Below, one piece after another: positions 28,930-44,354 of a stretch of 64,000 bases of DNA (positions are counted from its first letter, which is position 1; each line of letters starts with the position of its first letter). The notes under the pieces are model-generated. The model did not search any database. It was not told the origin of the DNA and was given only the letters and a program-made list of their open reading frames with translations. Both the position numbers and the translations under genes were made by a program. Origin of the DNA: Actinotalea subterranea (GTDB lineage Bacteria; Actinomycetota; Actinomycetes; Actinomycetales; Cellulomonadaceae); NCBI RefSeq assembly GCF_008364845.1, contig NZ_VTTP01000010.1, forward strand, positions 1 to 64,000. Reading direction: 5' to 3'.

Positions 28930-29241
28930 TCAGCCGAACCGCTCGATGAGGGCCTGGGCCTGGTGCGGCCCGAGGCCCCGGAGACGACGCGTCTCCGAGA
29001 TGCCGATGTCCGCCATGATCGCGCGGGCCTTGATCTTGCCGACACCCGGGAGCGACTCGAGCAGCGCGGAGACCTTGAGCTTGCCGATCACGTCGTCCGT
29101 ACGGCCCTGCTCGATCACCTCGGCGAGGGAGCCCTGCGAGTACTTGAGACGGTTCTTCACCTCAGCTCGTGCCTGACGGGCGGCAGCAGCCTTCTCGAGG
29201 GCAGCGGCGCGCTGTTCAGGGGTCAGCGGGGGTAGGGCCAC
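28930..29241 (-). CDS. mihF: Integration host factor, actinobacterial type
   Basis: 103 aa nucleoid-associated protein unrelated in sequence to the proteobacterial IHF; it binds DNA through an H2TH-type fold (s13-like). Seen: ALPPLTPEQRAAALEKA, KNRLKYSQGSLAEVIEQG, LLESLPGVGKIKARAIM and RLRGLGPHQAQALIERFG, which are close to invariant in actinobacteria. GTG at 29241 with a GAAGG about nine nt upstream. Heads the mihF-gmk-rpoZ transcript from a promoter at 29283-29312. Confidence 0.96.
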   Translation of the reverse strand: MALPPLTPEQRAAALEKAAAARQARAEVKNRLKYSQGSLAEVIEQGRTDDVIGKLKVSALLESLPGVGKIKARAIMADIGISETRRLRGLGPHQAQALIERFG

Positions 29242-29272
29242 GCGGGCTCACCTTCTTCGCAGAGGGGGTGTC

Positions 29273-29312
29273 GGACGGGTCGAACCTAGCGAGGTCGACC
29301 CGTCCAGGGCAA
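29273..29312 (-). promoter_or_regulatory. mihF promoter overlapped by an 11-bp inverted repeat
   Basis: Minus strand: TTGCCC (29307-29312), 18 bp, TAGGTT (29283-29288). A perfect inverted repeat, GGACGGGTCGA (29295-29305 as its complement) with TCGACCCGTCC (29273-29283), 11-nt loop, spans the -10 and start site. Either it is an operator or it is the pyrF terminator sharing space with the promoter. Confidence 0.5.
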
Positions 29313-29363
29313 CGCGGTCCGCGGCGGAAGGCCTGGTCAGCCCCTGCCGCGGTCGCACGACGA

Positions 29364-30280
29364 TCATCGCAGGGCGGCGGCCGCCTCGTGCGCCGCTCGG
29401 GCTGCGGCCTCCTGCAGCCCCGCGGCGGACGGTCCGGCCTGGAGCACCGCGCGGGACGTCGAGGCCAGGACGTCGCCCCGGGCCGCCCCGAACACGTGCT
29501 CGAGCTCACGTGCGCCGGCACCCTGGGCACCGACCCCGGGTGCGAGCAGGGGGCCGCGGACGGCCGCGAGGTCGATGCCCAGCCGGGCGGCCGCGTCCCC
29601 CGTCGTCGCCCCCACCACGAGGCCCACCGAGCCCAGCAGGCGCGGCGCGCCGTCGACCCCCTCCCGGTCCTCGAGCTCCGTGCGGTTGAGCCCGGCGGCG
29701 GCGCGCGCGACGAGGCCCGCGACGCAGGACCCGTCGGCCGTGCGGGCATGCTGCACCCCAGCACCCTCCGGGTTGCTCGTGAGCGCGAGGACGAACACTC
29801 CGCGCCCGGTCGCTCGTGCCGCCGAGAGCGCGGGCTCGAGGGACCCGAACCCGAGGTACGGGCTCACGGTGAGGGCGTCGCACGCGAGCGGCGCACCGTC
29901 GCGCAGGTAGGCGTCGGCGTAGCCGTCCATCGTCGAGCCGATGTCGCCCCGCTTGGCGTCGAGCACGACCTGCGTGCCTCCGTCGGCCGCACGGACCAGC
30001 GCCAGGACCTCCTCGAGCACGGCCACGCCCGCCGAGCCGTGCCGCTCGAAGAACGCCGACTGCGGCTTGAGCGCCGCCACCCGCCCGACGAGGGACTCCG
30101 CGACCGTCAGCGCGAACGCCCGCAGGCCCGCTGCGTCGTCCGTGAGCCCCCACGCGCGCAGGAGGCCGGGGTGCGGGTCGATCCCGACGCACAGGGGACC
30201 GTAGCGGTCCATGGCGTCGGCAAGCCGGGCGCCGAACGTCGGCCGGACGCCCGGTACGTCCTCGCCCGCGGCCCCGGGCC

Positions 30281-30284
<4 letters not shown>
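29364..30284 (-). CDS. pyrF: Orotidine 5'-phosphate decarboxylase, type 2
   Basis: Last step of UMP synthesis. 306 aa, the longer type-2 form. Seen: [21 protein letters not shown], and the catalytic [18 protein letters not shown] (Asp-Lys-Asp). GTG at 30284 overlaps the carB stop by 4 nt. An N-terminal tail of 15 residues precedes the barrel. Last gene of the pyr operon here; pyrD is not in the window. Confidence 0.95.
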
Positions 30285-33632
<3,348 letters not shown>

Positions 33633-33649
<17 letters not shown>

Positions 33650-34844
33650 CGGGTGCGGTCTCCTCGTGGGTGGTCTTCGCGGAGGTCATCAGGGCGAGGA
33701 ATCGGTCGAACAGGTAGGCGGCGTCGTGCGGTCCCGCCGCGGCCTCCGGGTGGTACTGGACGGAGAACGCCGGCAGGTCGAGGCACTCGAGACCCTCGAC
33801 GACGTCGTCGTTCAGCGCGACGTGGGAGACGGTGACCCGCCCGTAGCGCCCGCCGTCGTACGGCGCGACCGACTCGCCCTCGAGCGGGGCGTCGACCGCG
33901 AAGCCGTGGTTGTGCGCGGTGATCTCGACCTTGCGCGTGCGCCTGTCCATGACCGGCTGGTTCACGCCGCGGTGGCCGTACGTGAGCTTGTAGGTGCCGT
34001 ACCCGAGGGCCCGGCCCAGCAGCTGGTTGCCGTAGCAGATGCCGAAGAACGGGATGCGCCGGTCGAGCACGTCGCGCAGCAGCTCGATCTCGTGCCGCGC
34101 GGACGCCGGGTCCCCGGGGCCGTTCGAGTAGAAGACGCCGTCGGGCTCGAGCGCCAGCACCTGCTCGGTCGTGGCCGTCGAGGGCAGGACGTGCGTGCGC
34201 ACCCCGCGCTCGGCGAGGCGCTGCGGCGTCATGGACTTGATGCCGAGGTCGATCGCGACCACCGTCGCGACGGGCTCGGTGCCGCTCGCGGGGCCGCGGA
34301 CGGGCTCGACGGTGTACGGCTCCGCCACCGTGACCTCGCTCGCGAGGTCCGCCCCCGTCATGACCGGGGCGGCCATGACCTCGTCGAGCAGGTCCTGGTC
34401 CGTGCGGCGACGGCCCGAGGAGTCGACCAGCGAGGGGCCGGAGAAGATGCCCGCACGCATCACGCCGCGCTCACGCAGGTGCCGGGTGAGCGCTCGTGTG
34501 TCGATCCCGCTCAGGCCCACGATCCCCTCGGCCACGAGGCCGTCGTCGAGCGAACGCGCCGAGCGCCAGCTGGACGGGCGGATCGCCGGGTCGCGCACGA
34601 CGAACCCCGCGACCCACATCCGCGCGGACTCCGGGTCCTCGTCGTTCAGGCCCGTGTTGCCGACGTGCGGCGCCGTCATCACGACGATCTGCCGGTGGTA
34701 CGACGGGTCGGTGAGGGTCTCCTGGTACCCCGTCATGCCGGTGTTGAAGACGATCTCGCCCACGGTGCGGCCCACCGCACCGTAGGGCTCGCCCGTGAAG
34801 GTGCGGCCGTCCTCGAGTACCAGGACGGCGGTCTGCTCGGTCAT
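33633..34844 (-). CDS. carA: Carbamoyl-phosphate synthase small subunit
   Basis: Glutamine amidotransferase that supplies ammonia to CarB. 403 aa. N-terminal swivelling domain ([18 protein letters not shown]) and a class I GATase with [16 protein letters not shown] (nucleophilic Cys) and [13 protein letters not shown] (His, Glu). ATG at 34844 overlaps the preceding membrane gene. Confidence 0.97.
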
Positions 34845-35395
34845 CGGGTGCGCTCCTCGGAGACGTCGGGGTCGCTGCCGGCCGGGCCCGGCTGCGCGGT
34901 GGTGATCAGGGGCCGGACCGCGTCGAGCAGCGTCGCGCGGTCGGCCGCGTGCCGGGGACGCAGGCCCGTGTCGAGCCCGTTGCCGTCGAGCTCCCAGCGG
35001 AGCACGACGAGCCCGTCCCTGCCGACGACCTTCCCTGCGATGCCGGGCGAGCGCATCACGTCGCGCAAGGCGGCGGCCGGGATGAAGACGTCGCGTGCGC
35101 CGGTCCTCGCGACGAGCACCCCCGAGGGGTGGATGCTGACGTCCGCGCGCGAGCGGACCCCGAGGTCGTGGGCCGCGACGCGGTCGAGCCAGTCACCCGC
35201 GGCGGTCGTCGAGACGTACGTGGCCTCCGCGGGGCCCCAGGTCGGGTCGCCGAGCGCAGCGGCGTCGGGCACGGCCGGGATCGGGCCGACGGACGCCTCC
35301 GAGCGGGCGACGCGGTGCCGCCAGCCGAGGCGCATGGCCGCCAGGGCGACGACCACGAGCGCGGCGAGCGCCGCGATGCCGAGCGGGTCCTTCAC
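34841..35395 (-). CDS. PH-like membrane protein of the pyrimidine operon
   Basis: 184 aa with one N-terminal helix ([21 protein letters not shown]) and a soluble beta-rich domain ([23 protein letters not shown], then [19 protein letters not shown]). A gene of this type sits between pyrC and carA in mycobacteria, streptomycetes and relatives, annotated as a membrane or export protein of unknown role. GTG at 35395 overlaps the pyrC stop. A link to pyrimidine salvage or export is only inference. Confidence 0.75.
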   Translation of the reverse strand: MKDPLGIAALAALVVVALAAMRLGWRHRVARSEASVGPIPAVPDAAALGDPTWGPAEATYVSTTAAGDWLDRVAAHDLGVRSRADVSIHPSGVLVARTGARDVFIPAAALRDVMRSPGIAGKVVGRDGLVVLRWELDGNGLDTGLRPRHAADRATLLDAVRPLITTAQPGPAGSDPDVSEERTR

Positions 35396-36740
35396 CGCAC
35401 CCCTCCGGGCACCGGCGCGGGTGCCTCCACGGGTGCGCCGTCGAGCACCGTGGGCCGCCCGCGCAGGAACGTCGCCACGACCCGTCCGGCGAGCTCGCGG
35501 CCGCCGTACGGGGTGTTGCGGCTCGCGCTGGCGAGCGCGGCGGGGTCGACGACCCAGCGGGCCGCCGTGTCCACGAGCGTCACGTTCGCCGGCTCGCCGA
35601 CCTCGAGGGGGCGCCCCTGGGCCTGCGCACCCTCGTCGACCCGACCGATGCGGGCGGGTGCCGAGGACAGCACGCGTGCGACGTCCGCCCAGCTCATGCG
35701 CCCCGTCTCGACCATCGCCGTCTGGACGATCGACAGCGCCGTCTCCAGGCCGGTCATGCCGAACGCGGCGGCCGCCCACTCGCAGTCCTTGTCCTCGCGC
35801 GTGTGGGGTGCGTGGTCGGTCCCGACGATGTCGATGGTGCCGTCGGCGAGCCCCTCGCGGACGGCCTCGACGTCGGCGGCGGTCCGCAGGGGCGGGTTGA
35901 CCTTGTAGAGCGGGTCGTACGTGCGCGCGAGCTCGTCGGTCAGCAGCAGGTGGTGGGGCGTGACCTCGGCGGTCACGTCGATGCCACGCGCCTTCGCCCA
36001 GCGGATGATCTCCACCGACCCGGCCGTCGACAGGTGGCACACGTGCAGCCGCGAGCCCACGTGCTCGGCGAGCAGCACGTCACGCGCGATGATCGCCTCC
36101 TCCGCGACGGCCGGCCATCCGGCGAGGCCCACCTCGGCCGACACGACGCCCTCGTGCATCTGGGCGCCGCGGGTCAGCCGGGGCTCCTGCGAGTGCTGTG
36201 CGATGACGCCGTCGAACGCCTTGACGTACTCGAGCGCACGGCGCATCAGCACCGGGTCGTGGACGCACATGCCGTCGTCGGAGAACACCCGGACCCGCGC
36301 GGCCGAGTGGGCCATCGCACCGAGCTCGGCGAGCTGCTCGCCCGCGAGGCCGACGCTCACGGCACCCACAGGGTGCACGTCGACCCAGCCCGCGTCGCGG
36401 CCCAGGCGCCAGACCTGCTCGACGACGCCCGCGGTGTCGGCGACGGGTGAGGTGTTCGCCATGGCGTGCACGGCCGTGAAGCCGCCGAGCGCAGCCGCAC
36501 GCGTGCCGGTGCGGACCGTCTCGGCGTCCTCCCGCCCGGGCTCGCGCAGGTGCGTGTGCAGGTCCACCAGGCCGGGCAGGGCGACCAGGCCGTCGGCCTC
36601 GACCACCACGGCGCCCGCGCCGGCTCGCTCGCGGGCCTCGTCGCCCGTCGCGGCGATCACGCCGTCGGCCAGCAGGAGGTCGGTCGCGGGGCCGCCGAGC
36701 GGTCGCACGCCCCTCAGCAGGTAGGGCACGGTCGTCCCGC

Positions 36741-36744
<4 letters not shown>
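35392..36744 (-). CDS. pyrC: Dihydroorotase
   Basis: Cyclises carbamoyl-aspartate to dihydroorotate. 450 aa, class I. Seen: [17 protein letters not shown] (HxH metal site), the later histidines in VIAQHSQEP and [11 protein letters not shown], and [12 protein letters not shown] with catalytic Asp. The usual carboxylated-lysine site appears changed, as in several actinobacterial dihydroorotases. ATG at 36744 overlaps the pyrB stop. Confidence 0.96.
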
Positions 36745-38416
<1,672 letters not shown>

Positions 38417-38500
38417 TCTTAAAGGATGTCTGACGGTTCGCGAGCCTACTCCACCGCGTGCCCGGGCGCCGCGGCGTCCACGCCGGGGCACGATGGGCCG

Positions 38501-41500
38501 ATGACCACCGACCTGAGCAGCATCGCGGACGACGCCGCCGACCTCGCCGGCCGGTGGCTGGCGACGACGGCCCGCTCCCAGACACGTGCCGAGCAGCGCA
38601 CGACCGGCCGGCTCGCGGCGCTCGTGTCCGACCCGTCGGGGCTCGAGCTCGCCGTCCGCTTCGTCGACCGCGTCGCGCGGCCGACCGACCCGGTCGTCGC
38701 GGCGCGCGAGCTCGCGGCGCTGGCGCCCTGGACGCGCGCCGCGCGGGGCTTCCTCGGGCCCGCCGACCGTGCGCTCCTGGCGGCGGGCACGCGGGTCGCC
38801 CCGCTCGCCCCGTCCGTCGTCGTGCCCGCCGCCCGGTTCCGGCTGCGGCAGCTCGTGGGCCACCTCGTGGCCGACGCCGGGCCCGGCCTCGGGCACCACA
38901 TCGCCCGTGCGCGTGCGGCGGGCTTCCGGCTCAACCTCAACCTCCTCGGTGAGGCGGTGCTCGGCGAGGCCGAGGCCGTGGGTCGGCTCGAGCGCGTGAC
39001 CGCGCTGGTGCGCAGGCCCGACGTCGACTACGTGTCGGTCAAGGTGTCGGCGGTCGCCGCGCAGCTGTCGACGTGGGACACCGCGGGGAGCCGGGACCGG
39101 GTCCTCGACCGGCTCCTGCCCCTGTACCGGACCGCGGCGACGCACGGCACGTTCCTCAACCTCGACATGGAGGAGTACCGGGACCTCGCCCTCACGGTCG
39201 GTGTCTTCGGGCGCCTGCTGGAGCAGGACGACCTGCGCGACCGACCGATGGGCATCGTCCTGCAGGCGTACCTGCCTGATTCGTTGGCCGCGCTCGACGA
39301 GGTGACCACGCTGGCGGCCCGGCGCACGGCGCGTGGCGGCGCACCCGTCAAGGTGCGGCTCGTCAAGGGCGCGAACCTGGCCATGGAGCGGGTCGAGGCC
39401 GAGCTGCACGGCTGGGAGCAGGCGCCCTACCCGACCAAGGCCGACGTCGACGCGAGCTACGTCCGCCTGCTCGACCGGGCGCTCGACCCGGGCCGCACCC
39501 CGCACGTGCGGGTCGGCCTCGCGAGCCACAACCTCTTCCACGTCGCCCTGGGACACCTCGCGGCGACCGCGCGCGGCGTCACCGGTGCCCTCGACGTCGA
39601 GATGCTCCAGGGCATGGCGCCGGCGCAGGCGCGAGCGGTGCGCGAGACGGTCGACGCGGCGGGTCCGGCGGGGCGCCTGCTCCTGTACACGCCGGTGGTC
39701 GCGCGCGCGGACTTCGACGTCGCGATCGCCTACCTCATCCGCCGGCTCGAGGAGAACGCGGCGGGAGAGAACTTCCTCCACGCCGTGTTCTCGAGCGCCC
39801 AGCCCGCGGCGCTCGACGCTCAGCAGGAGGCCTTCCACGCGTCGGTGCGCGACAGCACCGCCGTCAGCGCCGAGCCGCGACGACGCCCACGGCCGGCCCC
39901 CGACACCGCCCCCGCTCCGCACCTCGGCACCCCGGGGACGGCGACCTCCAGCAGCACCGGCGGCGCCCCGACCGGGAGCGCCGCCCTGACGGCGTCGGAC
40001 GCACCGGGCTTCACCAACGCGCCCGACACGGACCCCGCGGTCGGCGCCTCACGCGACTGGGCGCGCGCGCTGCTCACCGCGACCGTCGCGGCGCCCCCGG
40101 CGACCGTGGTCACCTCCCGGACCGACGTCGACGACGTCGTCGCCCGTGCCGTCGCCGCGAGCGAGACCTGGGCAGCCGTACCGCCGGAGCGCCGAGCGCG
40201 CGTGCTGCGCCGCGCCGCCGACCACCTGGAGGCCGCCCGCGCCGACCTCGTCGCCACGATGGTCCAGGAAGCGGGCAAGACTGTCGCGGAGGCGGATTCC
40301 GAGGTGAGCGAGGCCGTCGACTTCGCGCGGTACTACGCGGAGCAGGCCCTGCTCCTGGCCGACGGCGCCGTGGCCGGTGCGCGCTTCGCCCCCGCGGGGC
40401 CCACGGTGGTCACACCGCCATGGAACTTCCCGGTCGCGATCCCGCTCGGCTCGGCCCTCGCCGCACTCGCCGCCGGCTCGGCCGTGGTGCTCAAGCCCGC
40501 GCCGCCGACACCACGGTGCGTGCAGGTCGGTGCGGCCGCCGTGCACCGGGCGCTCGCCGACGAGGGCATCGCTCCCGGGGTGCTCGACGTGGTGCTCAGC
40601 CCCGAGGGCGAGGTCGGCAGGCACCTCGTGAGCCACCCCGCGGTGGCCCGCGTCCTGCTCACCGGCTCGATCGAGACGGCCCGCCTCTTCGCGTCCTGGC
40701 GCGAGGACCTCGAGGTGCTCGCCGAGACGTCGGGCAAGAACGCGCTCGTCGTCACGGCCTCCGCCGACGTGGACCTCGCGGTCGCCGACGCGGTGCGCTC
40801 GGCCTTCGGCCACGCGGGGCAGAAGTGCTCAGCGGCATCCCTGCTCATCCTCGTCGGCTCCGCGGGGCGGTCCGAGCGCCTCCGCCGCCAGCTGGGCGAC
40901 GCCGTCGCGTCGCTCGCGGTCGGCCCGGCCACGGAGCTCGCCACCACGATGGGTCCGCTCACGGAGCCGGCCCAGGGCAAGCTCCTGCGCGCCCTCACCA
41001 CGCTCGACCCCGGGGAGGCCTGGCTCGTCCGGCCCCGGCAGCTCGACGCCGAGGGGCGCCTGTGGACCCCCGGGGTCAAGCACGGCGTCGCACCGGGTTC
41101 GTTCTTCCACCTGACCGAGTGCTTCGGCCCCGTGCTGGGCGTGATGCGCACCGAGACCCTCGACGAGGCGATCGCGCTCCAGAACGCCGTCGCCTTCGGC
41201 CTGACCGGTGGGCTGCACTCGCTCGACGAGGCGGAGATCGACCACTGGCTCGAGCGGGTCGAGGTCGGCAACGCCTACGTCAACCGGCACATCACCGGCG
41301 CGATCGTGCGGCGCCAGCCCTTCGGCGGGTGGAAGGCGTCGGTCGTGGGACCCGGCGCCAAGGCGGGCGGCCCCAACTACGTCGCCCAGCTCGGCACCTG
41401 GCGGGACGGCCCGGACCTACCGGTCGACGACGAGGCCTGGCTCGCCTGGGCTCGGGCGGACGACGAGCGGGTGTGGGCGTCGGACCTCGGCGTCGAGCAC

Positions 41501-41893
41501 GACCCCTCGGGTCTGCACGCGGAGTCGAACGTGCTCCGCTACCGGCCGGTCCCCCGCCTGACCGTGCGCGTCGGACCCGACGCGCGTGAGCGCGACGTCG
41601 CCCGGGTCCGCCTCGCGGCATCCCGTGCGGGCGTCCCGGTGACGGTCAGCGGCGCGGCGGAGGAGACCGACGCGGCGTTCGTGCGCCGGGTGCGCGACGG
41701 CGCCGTGACGGGCCGGATCAGGGCCGTGGGGACCTGCGCCGGCCTGCGCGCGGCCGCCGCCGAGCGGCTGGGCGAGGTCACCGTCCTGGACGGCCCGGTC
41801 CTCGCCTCCGGCCGCCGCGAGCTGCTCACGGTCCTTCGCGAGCAGGCGGTCAGCCGCACGCGACACCGGTTCGGGCACCTCTCGGGCACCTGA
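38501..41893 (+). CDS. putA: Bifunctional proline dehydrogenase / L-glutamate gamma-semialdehyde dehydrogenase
   Basis: Converts proline to glutamate. 1130 aa. N-terminal PRODH barrel (about 60-440: DYVSVKVSAVAAQL, VKVRLVKGANLAMER, IAYLIRRLEENAAGENF), a disordered Pro/Thr/Ser linker (about 455-520), an aldehyde dehydrogenase (about 520-985: TPPWNFPVAIPLG, ETSGKNALV, catalytic Cys776 in GQKCSAAS, ECFGPVLGV), and a C-terminal 130-residue domain. There is no ribbon-helix-helix at the N terminus, so it does not self-repress. ATG at 38501, divergent from pyrR. Confidence 0.95.
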   Translation: MTTDLSSIADDAADLAGRWLATTARSQTRAEQRTTGRLAALVSDPSGLELAVRFVDRVARPTDPVVAARELAALAPWTRAARGFLGPADRALLAAGTRVAPLAPSVVVPAARFRLRQLVGHLVADAGPGLGHHIARARAAGFRLNLNLLGEAVLGEAEAVGRLERVTALVRRPDVDYVSVKVSAVAAQLSTWDTAGSRDRVLDRLLPLYRTAATHGTFLNLDMEEYRDLALTVGVFGRLLEQDDLRDRPMGIVLQAYLPDSLAALDEVTTLAARRTARGGAPVKVRLVKGANLAMERVEAELHGWEQAPYPTKADVDASYVRLLDRALDPGRTPHVRVGLASHNLFHVALGHLAATARGVTGALDVEMLQGMAPAQARAVRETVDAAGPAGRLLLYTPVVARADFDVAIAYLIRRLEENAAGENFLHAVFSSAQPAALDAQQEAFHASVRDSTAVSAEPRRRPRPAPDTAPAPHLGTPGTATSSSTGGAPTGSAALTASDAPGFTNAPDTDPAVGASRDWARALLTATVAAPPATVVTSRTDVDDVVARAVAASETWAAVPPERRARVLRRAADHLEAARADLVATMVQEAGKTVAEADSEVSEAVDFARYYAEQALLLADGAVAGARFAPAGPTVVTPPWNFPVAIPLGSALAALAAGSAVVLKPAPPTPRCVQVGAAAVHRALADEGIAPGVLDVVLSPEGEVGRHLVSHPAVARVLLTGSIETARLFASWREDLEVLAETSGKNALVVTASADVDLAVADAVRSAFGHAGQKCSAASLLILVGSAGRSERLRRQLGDAVASLAVGPATELATTMGPLTEPAQGKLLRALTTLDPGEAWLVRPRQLDAEGRLWTPGVKHGVAPGSFFHLTECFGPVLGVMRTETLDEAIALQNAVAFGLTGGLHSLDEAEIDHWLERVEVGNAYVNRHITGAIVRRQPFGGWKASVVGPGAKAGGPNYVAQLGTWRDGPDLPVDDEAWLAWARADDERVWASDLGVEHDPSGLHAESNVLRYRPVPRLTVRVGPDARERDVARVRLAASRAGVPVTVSGAAEETDAAFVRRVRDGAVTGRIRAVGTCAGLRAAAAERLGEVTVLDGPVLASGRRELLTVLREQAVSRTRHRFGHLSGT

Positions 41894-41904
41894 TCCGGAC
41901 ACAT

Positions 41905-41934
41905 CGGGTGAAAACTCGCGGCGAGTCGGGCTCA
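41905..41934 (+). promoter_or_regulatory. Upstream element shared with pilA
   Basis: CGGGTGAAAAC (41905-41915), 12 nt, GGGCTCA (41928-41934). The same arrangement occurs before pilA at 60581-60552 on the minus strand. A CCGGACACAT word also lies beside both. Confidence 0.4.
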
Positions 41935-41958
41935 AGGCGAGGGCTCCACGCACCGATA
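41931..41958 (+). promoter_or_regulatory. Sigma-28-like promoter of the membrane GGDEF-EAL gene
   Basis: CTCAAG (41931-41936), 16 nt, CCGATA (41953-41958), then GTG at 41967. The -10 to start distance of 8 nt implies leaderless or nearly leaderless mRNA. Same layout as the promoters of pilM, pilA and pilT. Confidence 0.6.
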
Positions 41959-41966
41959 CTTCCCCT

Positions 41967-44234
41967 GTGTCTGGTACCGCCCTGCCCTGGCCCACACTCG
42001 TGCAGTGTCTCGTGGCCGGGGTCGTGATCGGCCTCTGTGCCATGCACGCCGGCTGGTGGCGCGACGGGCTGCGCCGCACCGAGGCCACCTGGACGCTCGC
42101 CTGGTCGGCGAGCCTCGCCGGTGTCAGCCTCGTCAACGGTCTCGCCGGCGCGGTCCCGCCCGGGGCGGCGACCTCGGGCCTCCTCTTCGCCCGTCACGTC
42201 CTGATCGGCGCGGCCATCACCCTGAGCCTCCCTGCCGTGCGCGCGTTCACCGGGGCACGGGGCATCCGCTGGCTCGTCGTGGGCGTGTCCACCTGGTACG
42301 CGGCGGGCGCCGTGCTGTGGCTCAGCACCGACCTCGTGTACGCCCACCGCATCGTGGACGGCCTGCCCCAGTACGGCCCGCTCGCGCCCGCCGCGAGCCT
42401 CCTGCCGCTCCTCGTCGTCGCCGTGTATGTGATGCGCGCCGTGCGCGGGATGACGCTCACGATCGTCGGCGCCGTGGTGGTCGTCACCGGGACCGTGTCC
42501 ACGATGCTCCTCGTGCTCTCCGCCGTGCCGCCGCCGAGCGCGTTCACCGAGCTGCTCATGGGCGTGTGGGCGCTGCCCCTCGTGCTCGGGCTCCAGGTCG
42601 TCGCCGCCGCGCGCATCGGGGCCGTCCGCCGGGAGGGCGACCGCAGGGCCGCGATGCGCGACGCCCTCGCATCCGTGTCGAACGCGGCGTGGCTGGCCAA
42701 GACGCCCGAGCAGATCCTCGAGCGCGCGTGCGACGAGGCCCGCTCGCTGCTCGCCGATCCGTCGATCGAGGGCACGCTGCGTCCGTTGGCGCGTCACCGG
42801 TTCATCACGGAGTTCTACTCCGTCGCCGGCCGGACGCTGGACGCGGACGAGGCGGCGTTCCTGCGCGACCTCGCGCGCATGGTGTCCGGGTCGGCCGAGC
42901 GTCAGGCGCTCACGACGCGGCTGCGGCGGGCGGCCTACACGGACTCCCTGACGGACCTGCACAACCGCCACGCGCTCGACCGCTACCTCGCGGCCGCCCT
43001 CGAGAAGGCGAACGTCGAGCGGAGCCGCGTCGCGGTCCTGTTCTGCGACCTGGACGGGTTCAAGCTCGCGAACGACAGGCACGGCCACGAGTGGGGCGAC
43101 TCGCTCCTCGTCCTCGTGGCAGGTCACCTGCACGCGGTGCTCGGCCCGGACGCCTACGTCGCGCGGCACGGGGGCGACGAGTTCGTGGCCGTCGTCGAGC
43201 GCGCACCGGACGCCGCTGCGCTCCGGGCGCTCGCGCGCCGCATCCGGGACGAGTTCGAGTCCCCGGGCGACGACGTGGTCCGCACCGCGCTGACCGTCGG
43301 CATCTCCGTCTGGTCGCCCGGCGACATCGTCGACCCCTCCGCCCTCGTGCGTGAGGCCGACCTCGCGATGCTCGAGGGCAAGCGGTCGCACGTCGGCGTC
43401 GCGATGTACGACGCGCGGCTGCGGGCGCGCGTCACCGCCGTCACCACGGCGCGCCGGGACCTCGAGGCCGGGGTCCGGGACGGCCAGATCATCGCCCACT
43501 TCCAGCCGCTCACGGACGCCCTGACCCTCGAGGTCGTGGGGCTCGAGGTGCTCGCACGGTGGCGTCGCGACGGCCGGCTGCGCCGCCCAGCGGACTGGCT
43601 GCCGATGGCCGAGGACTCCGGGCTCATCGTCGAGATCGGCCGGCAGATGTTCGCCGCCGCCCGCCGTGGCATGGAGCGCTTCGACCTCCCGGTCGCGGTC
43701 AACGTCGCTGCGCGGCAGCTCGACGAGCCCGACTTCGTCGCGCACGTCGAGGAGGCCTGGGGCACGACCGACTGGGACCGGCTCACGATCGAGGTGACCG
43801 AGAGCGCGCTGCTGTACGACGCCGCGCACGTGCGTGCGTCGCTCGCGACGCTCGTCGACCGCGGCGTACGGATCGCGCTGGACGACTTCGGCACGGGCTA
43901 CAACTCGCTGTCGCGGCTCGGAGAGCTCCCGCTCCACGTCCTGAAGATCGACCGCACGTTCGTGCACGACATCGGGACCACGGAGGGCGCCGCGGTGCTG
44001 CGGGCGATCCTGGCCCTGGCCGAGGCGCACGGCCTCGAGGTCGTCGCCGAGGGCGTCGAGCGGGCCGAGGAGCTCACGGCGCTCGTCGAGATGGGTGTCG
44101 CGACGGTCCAGGGTCACATGCTCGGCCGCCCCGCGGCGAACCTGCCGGTCCGGGGCCGTCGGCCCCGCGCCGTGCCCCGGCCGACACGGCCGACGCTCTT
44201 CGAGTCGTTGCCGTCGGTCCTCGTCCGGAGCTGA
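41967..44234 (+). CDS. Membrane-bound GGDEF-EAL cyclic-di-GMP enzyme
   Basis: 755 aa. Residues 8-215 form about seven membrane helices, probably a sensor. The GGDEF domain is intact (RHGGDEF, 402-406; CDLDGFKLAND) but has no RxxD inhibitory site. The EAL domain has EVL (527-529), VNVAARQL, EVTESALL, DDFGTGYNSL (639-648), LKIDRTFV and AEGVE, all residues for phosphodiesterase activity. So it may both make and break cyclic-di-GMP. GTG at 41967 is set by the sigma-28-like promoter. No Shine-Dalgarno is present. Confidence 0.92.
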   Translation: MSGTALPWPTLVQCLVAGVVIGLCAMHAGWWRDGLRRTEATWTLAWSASLAGVSLVNGLAGAVPPGAATSGLLFARHVLIGAAITLSLPAVRAFTGARGIRWLVVGVSTWYAAGAVLWLSTDLVYAHRIVDGLPQYGPLAPAASLLPLLVVAVYVMRAVRGMTLTIVGAVVVVTGTVSTMLLVLSAVPPPSAFTELLMGVWALPLVLGLQVVAAARIGAVRREGDRRAAMRDALASVSNAAWLAKTPEQILERACDEARSLLADPSIEGTLRPLARHRFITEFYSVAGRTLDADEAAFLRDLARMVSGSAERQALTTRLRRAAYTDSLTDLHNRHALDRYLAAALEKANVERSRVAVLFCDLDGFKLANDRHGHEWGDSLLVLVAGHLHAVLGPDAYVARHGGDEFVAVVERAPDAAALRALARRIRDEFESPGDDVVRTALTVGISVWSPGDIVDPSALVREADLAMLEGKRSHVGVAMYDARLRARVTAVTTARRDLEAGVRDGQIIAHFQPLTDALTLEVVGLEVLARWRRDGRLRRPADWLPMAEDSGLIVEIGRQMFAAARRGMERFDLPVAVNVAARQLDEPDFVAHVEEAWGTTDWDRLTIEVTESALLYDAAHVRASLATLVDRGVRIALDDFGTGYNSLSRLGELPLHVLKIDRTFVHDIGTTEGAAVLRAILALAEAHGLEVVAEGVERAEELTALVEMGVATVQGHMLGRPAANLPVRGRRPRAVPRPTRPTLFESLPSVLVRS

Positions 44235-44354
44235 GCTCCGGACGTCCGCGGCTACCCTCCGCGCTCGTCGCGGGCGCGCGTGACGCCTGCGGCGACAGTT
44301 CCCGGACGGCCCGCGTCGACGGGCGTCAGGCAGGCGTGCGTCGGCCGGCGGGGC

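Noticed and set aside
29058-29085. CTCAAG inside mihF as another sigma-28-like promoter
   Set aside because: No CCGAT at 16 nt and it lies within coding sequence.
44235-44354. Terminator between the GGDEF-EAL gene and nusB
   Set aside because: Only weak 5-bp stems; not better than chance in this base composition.
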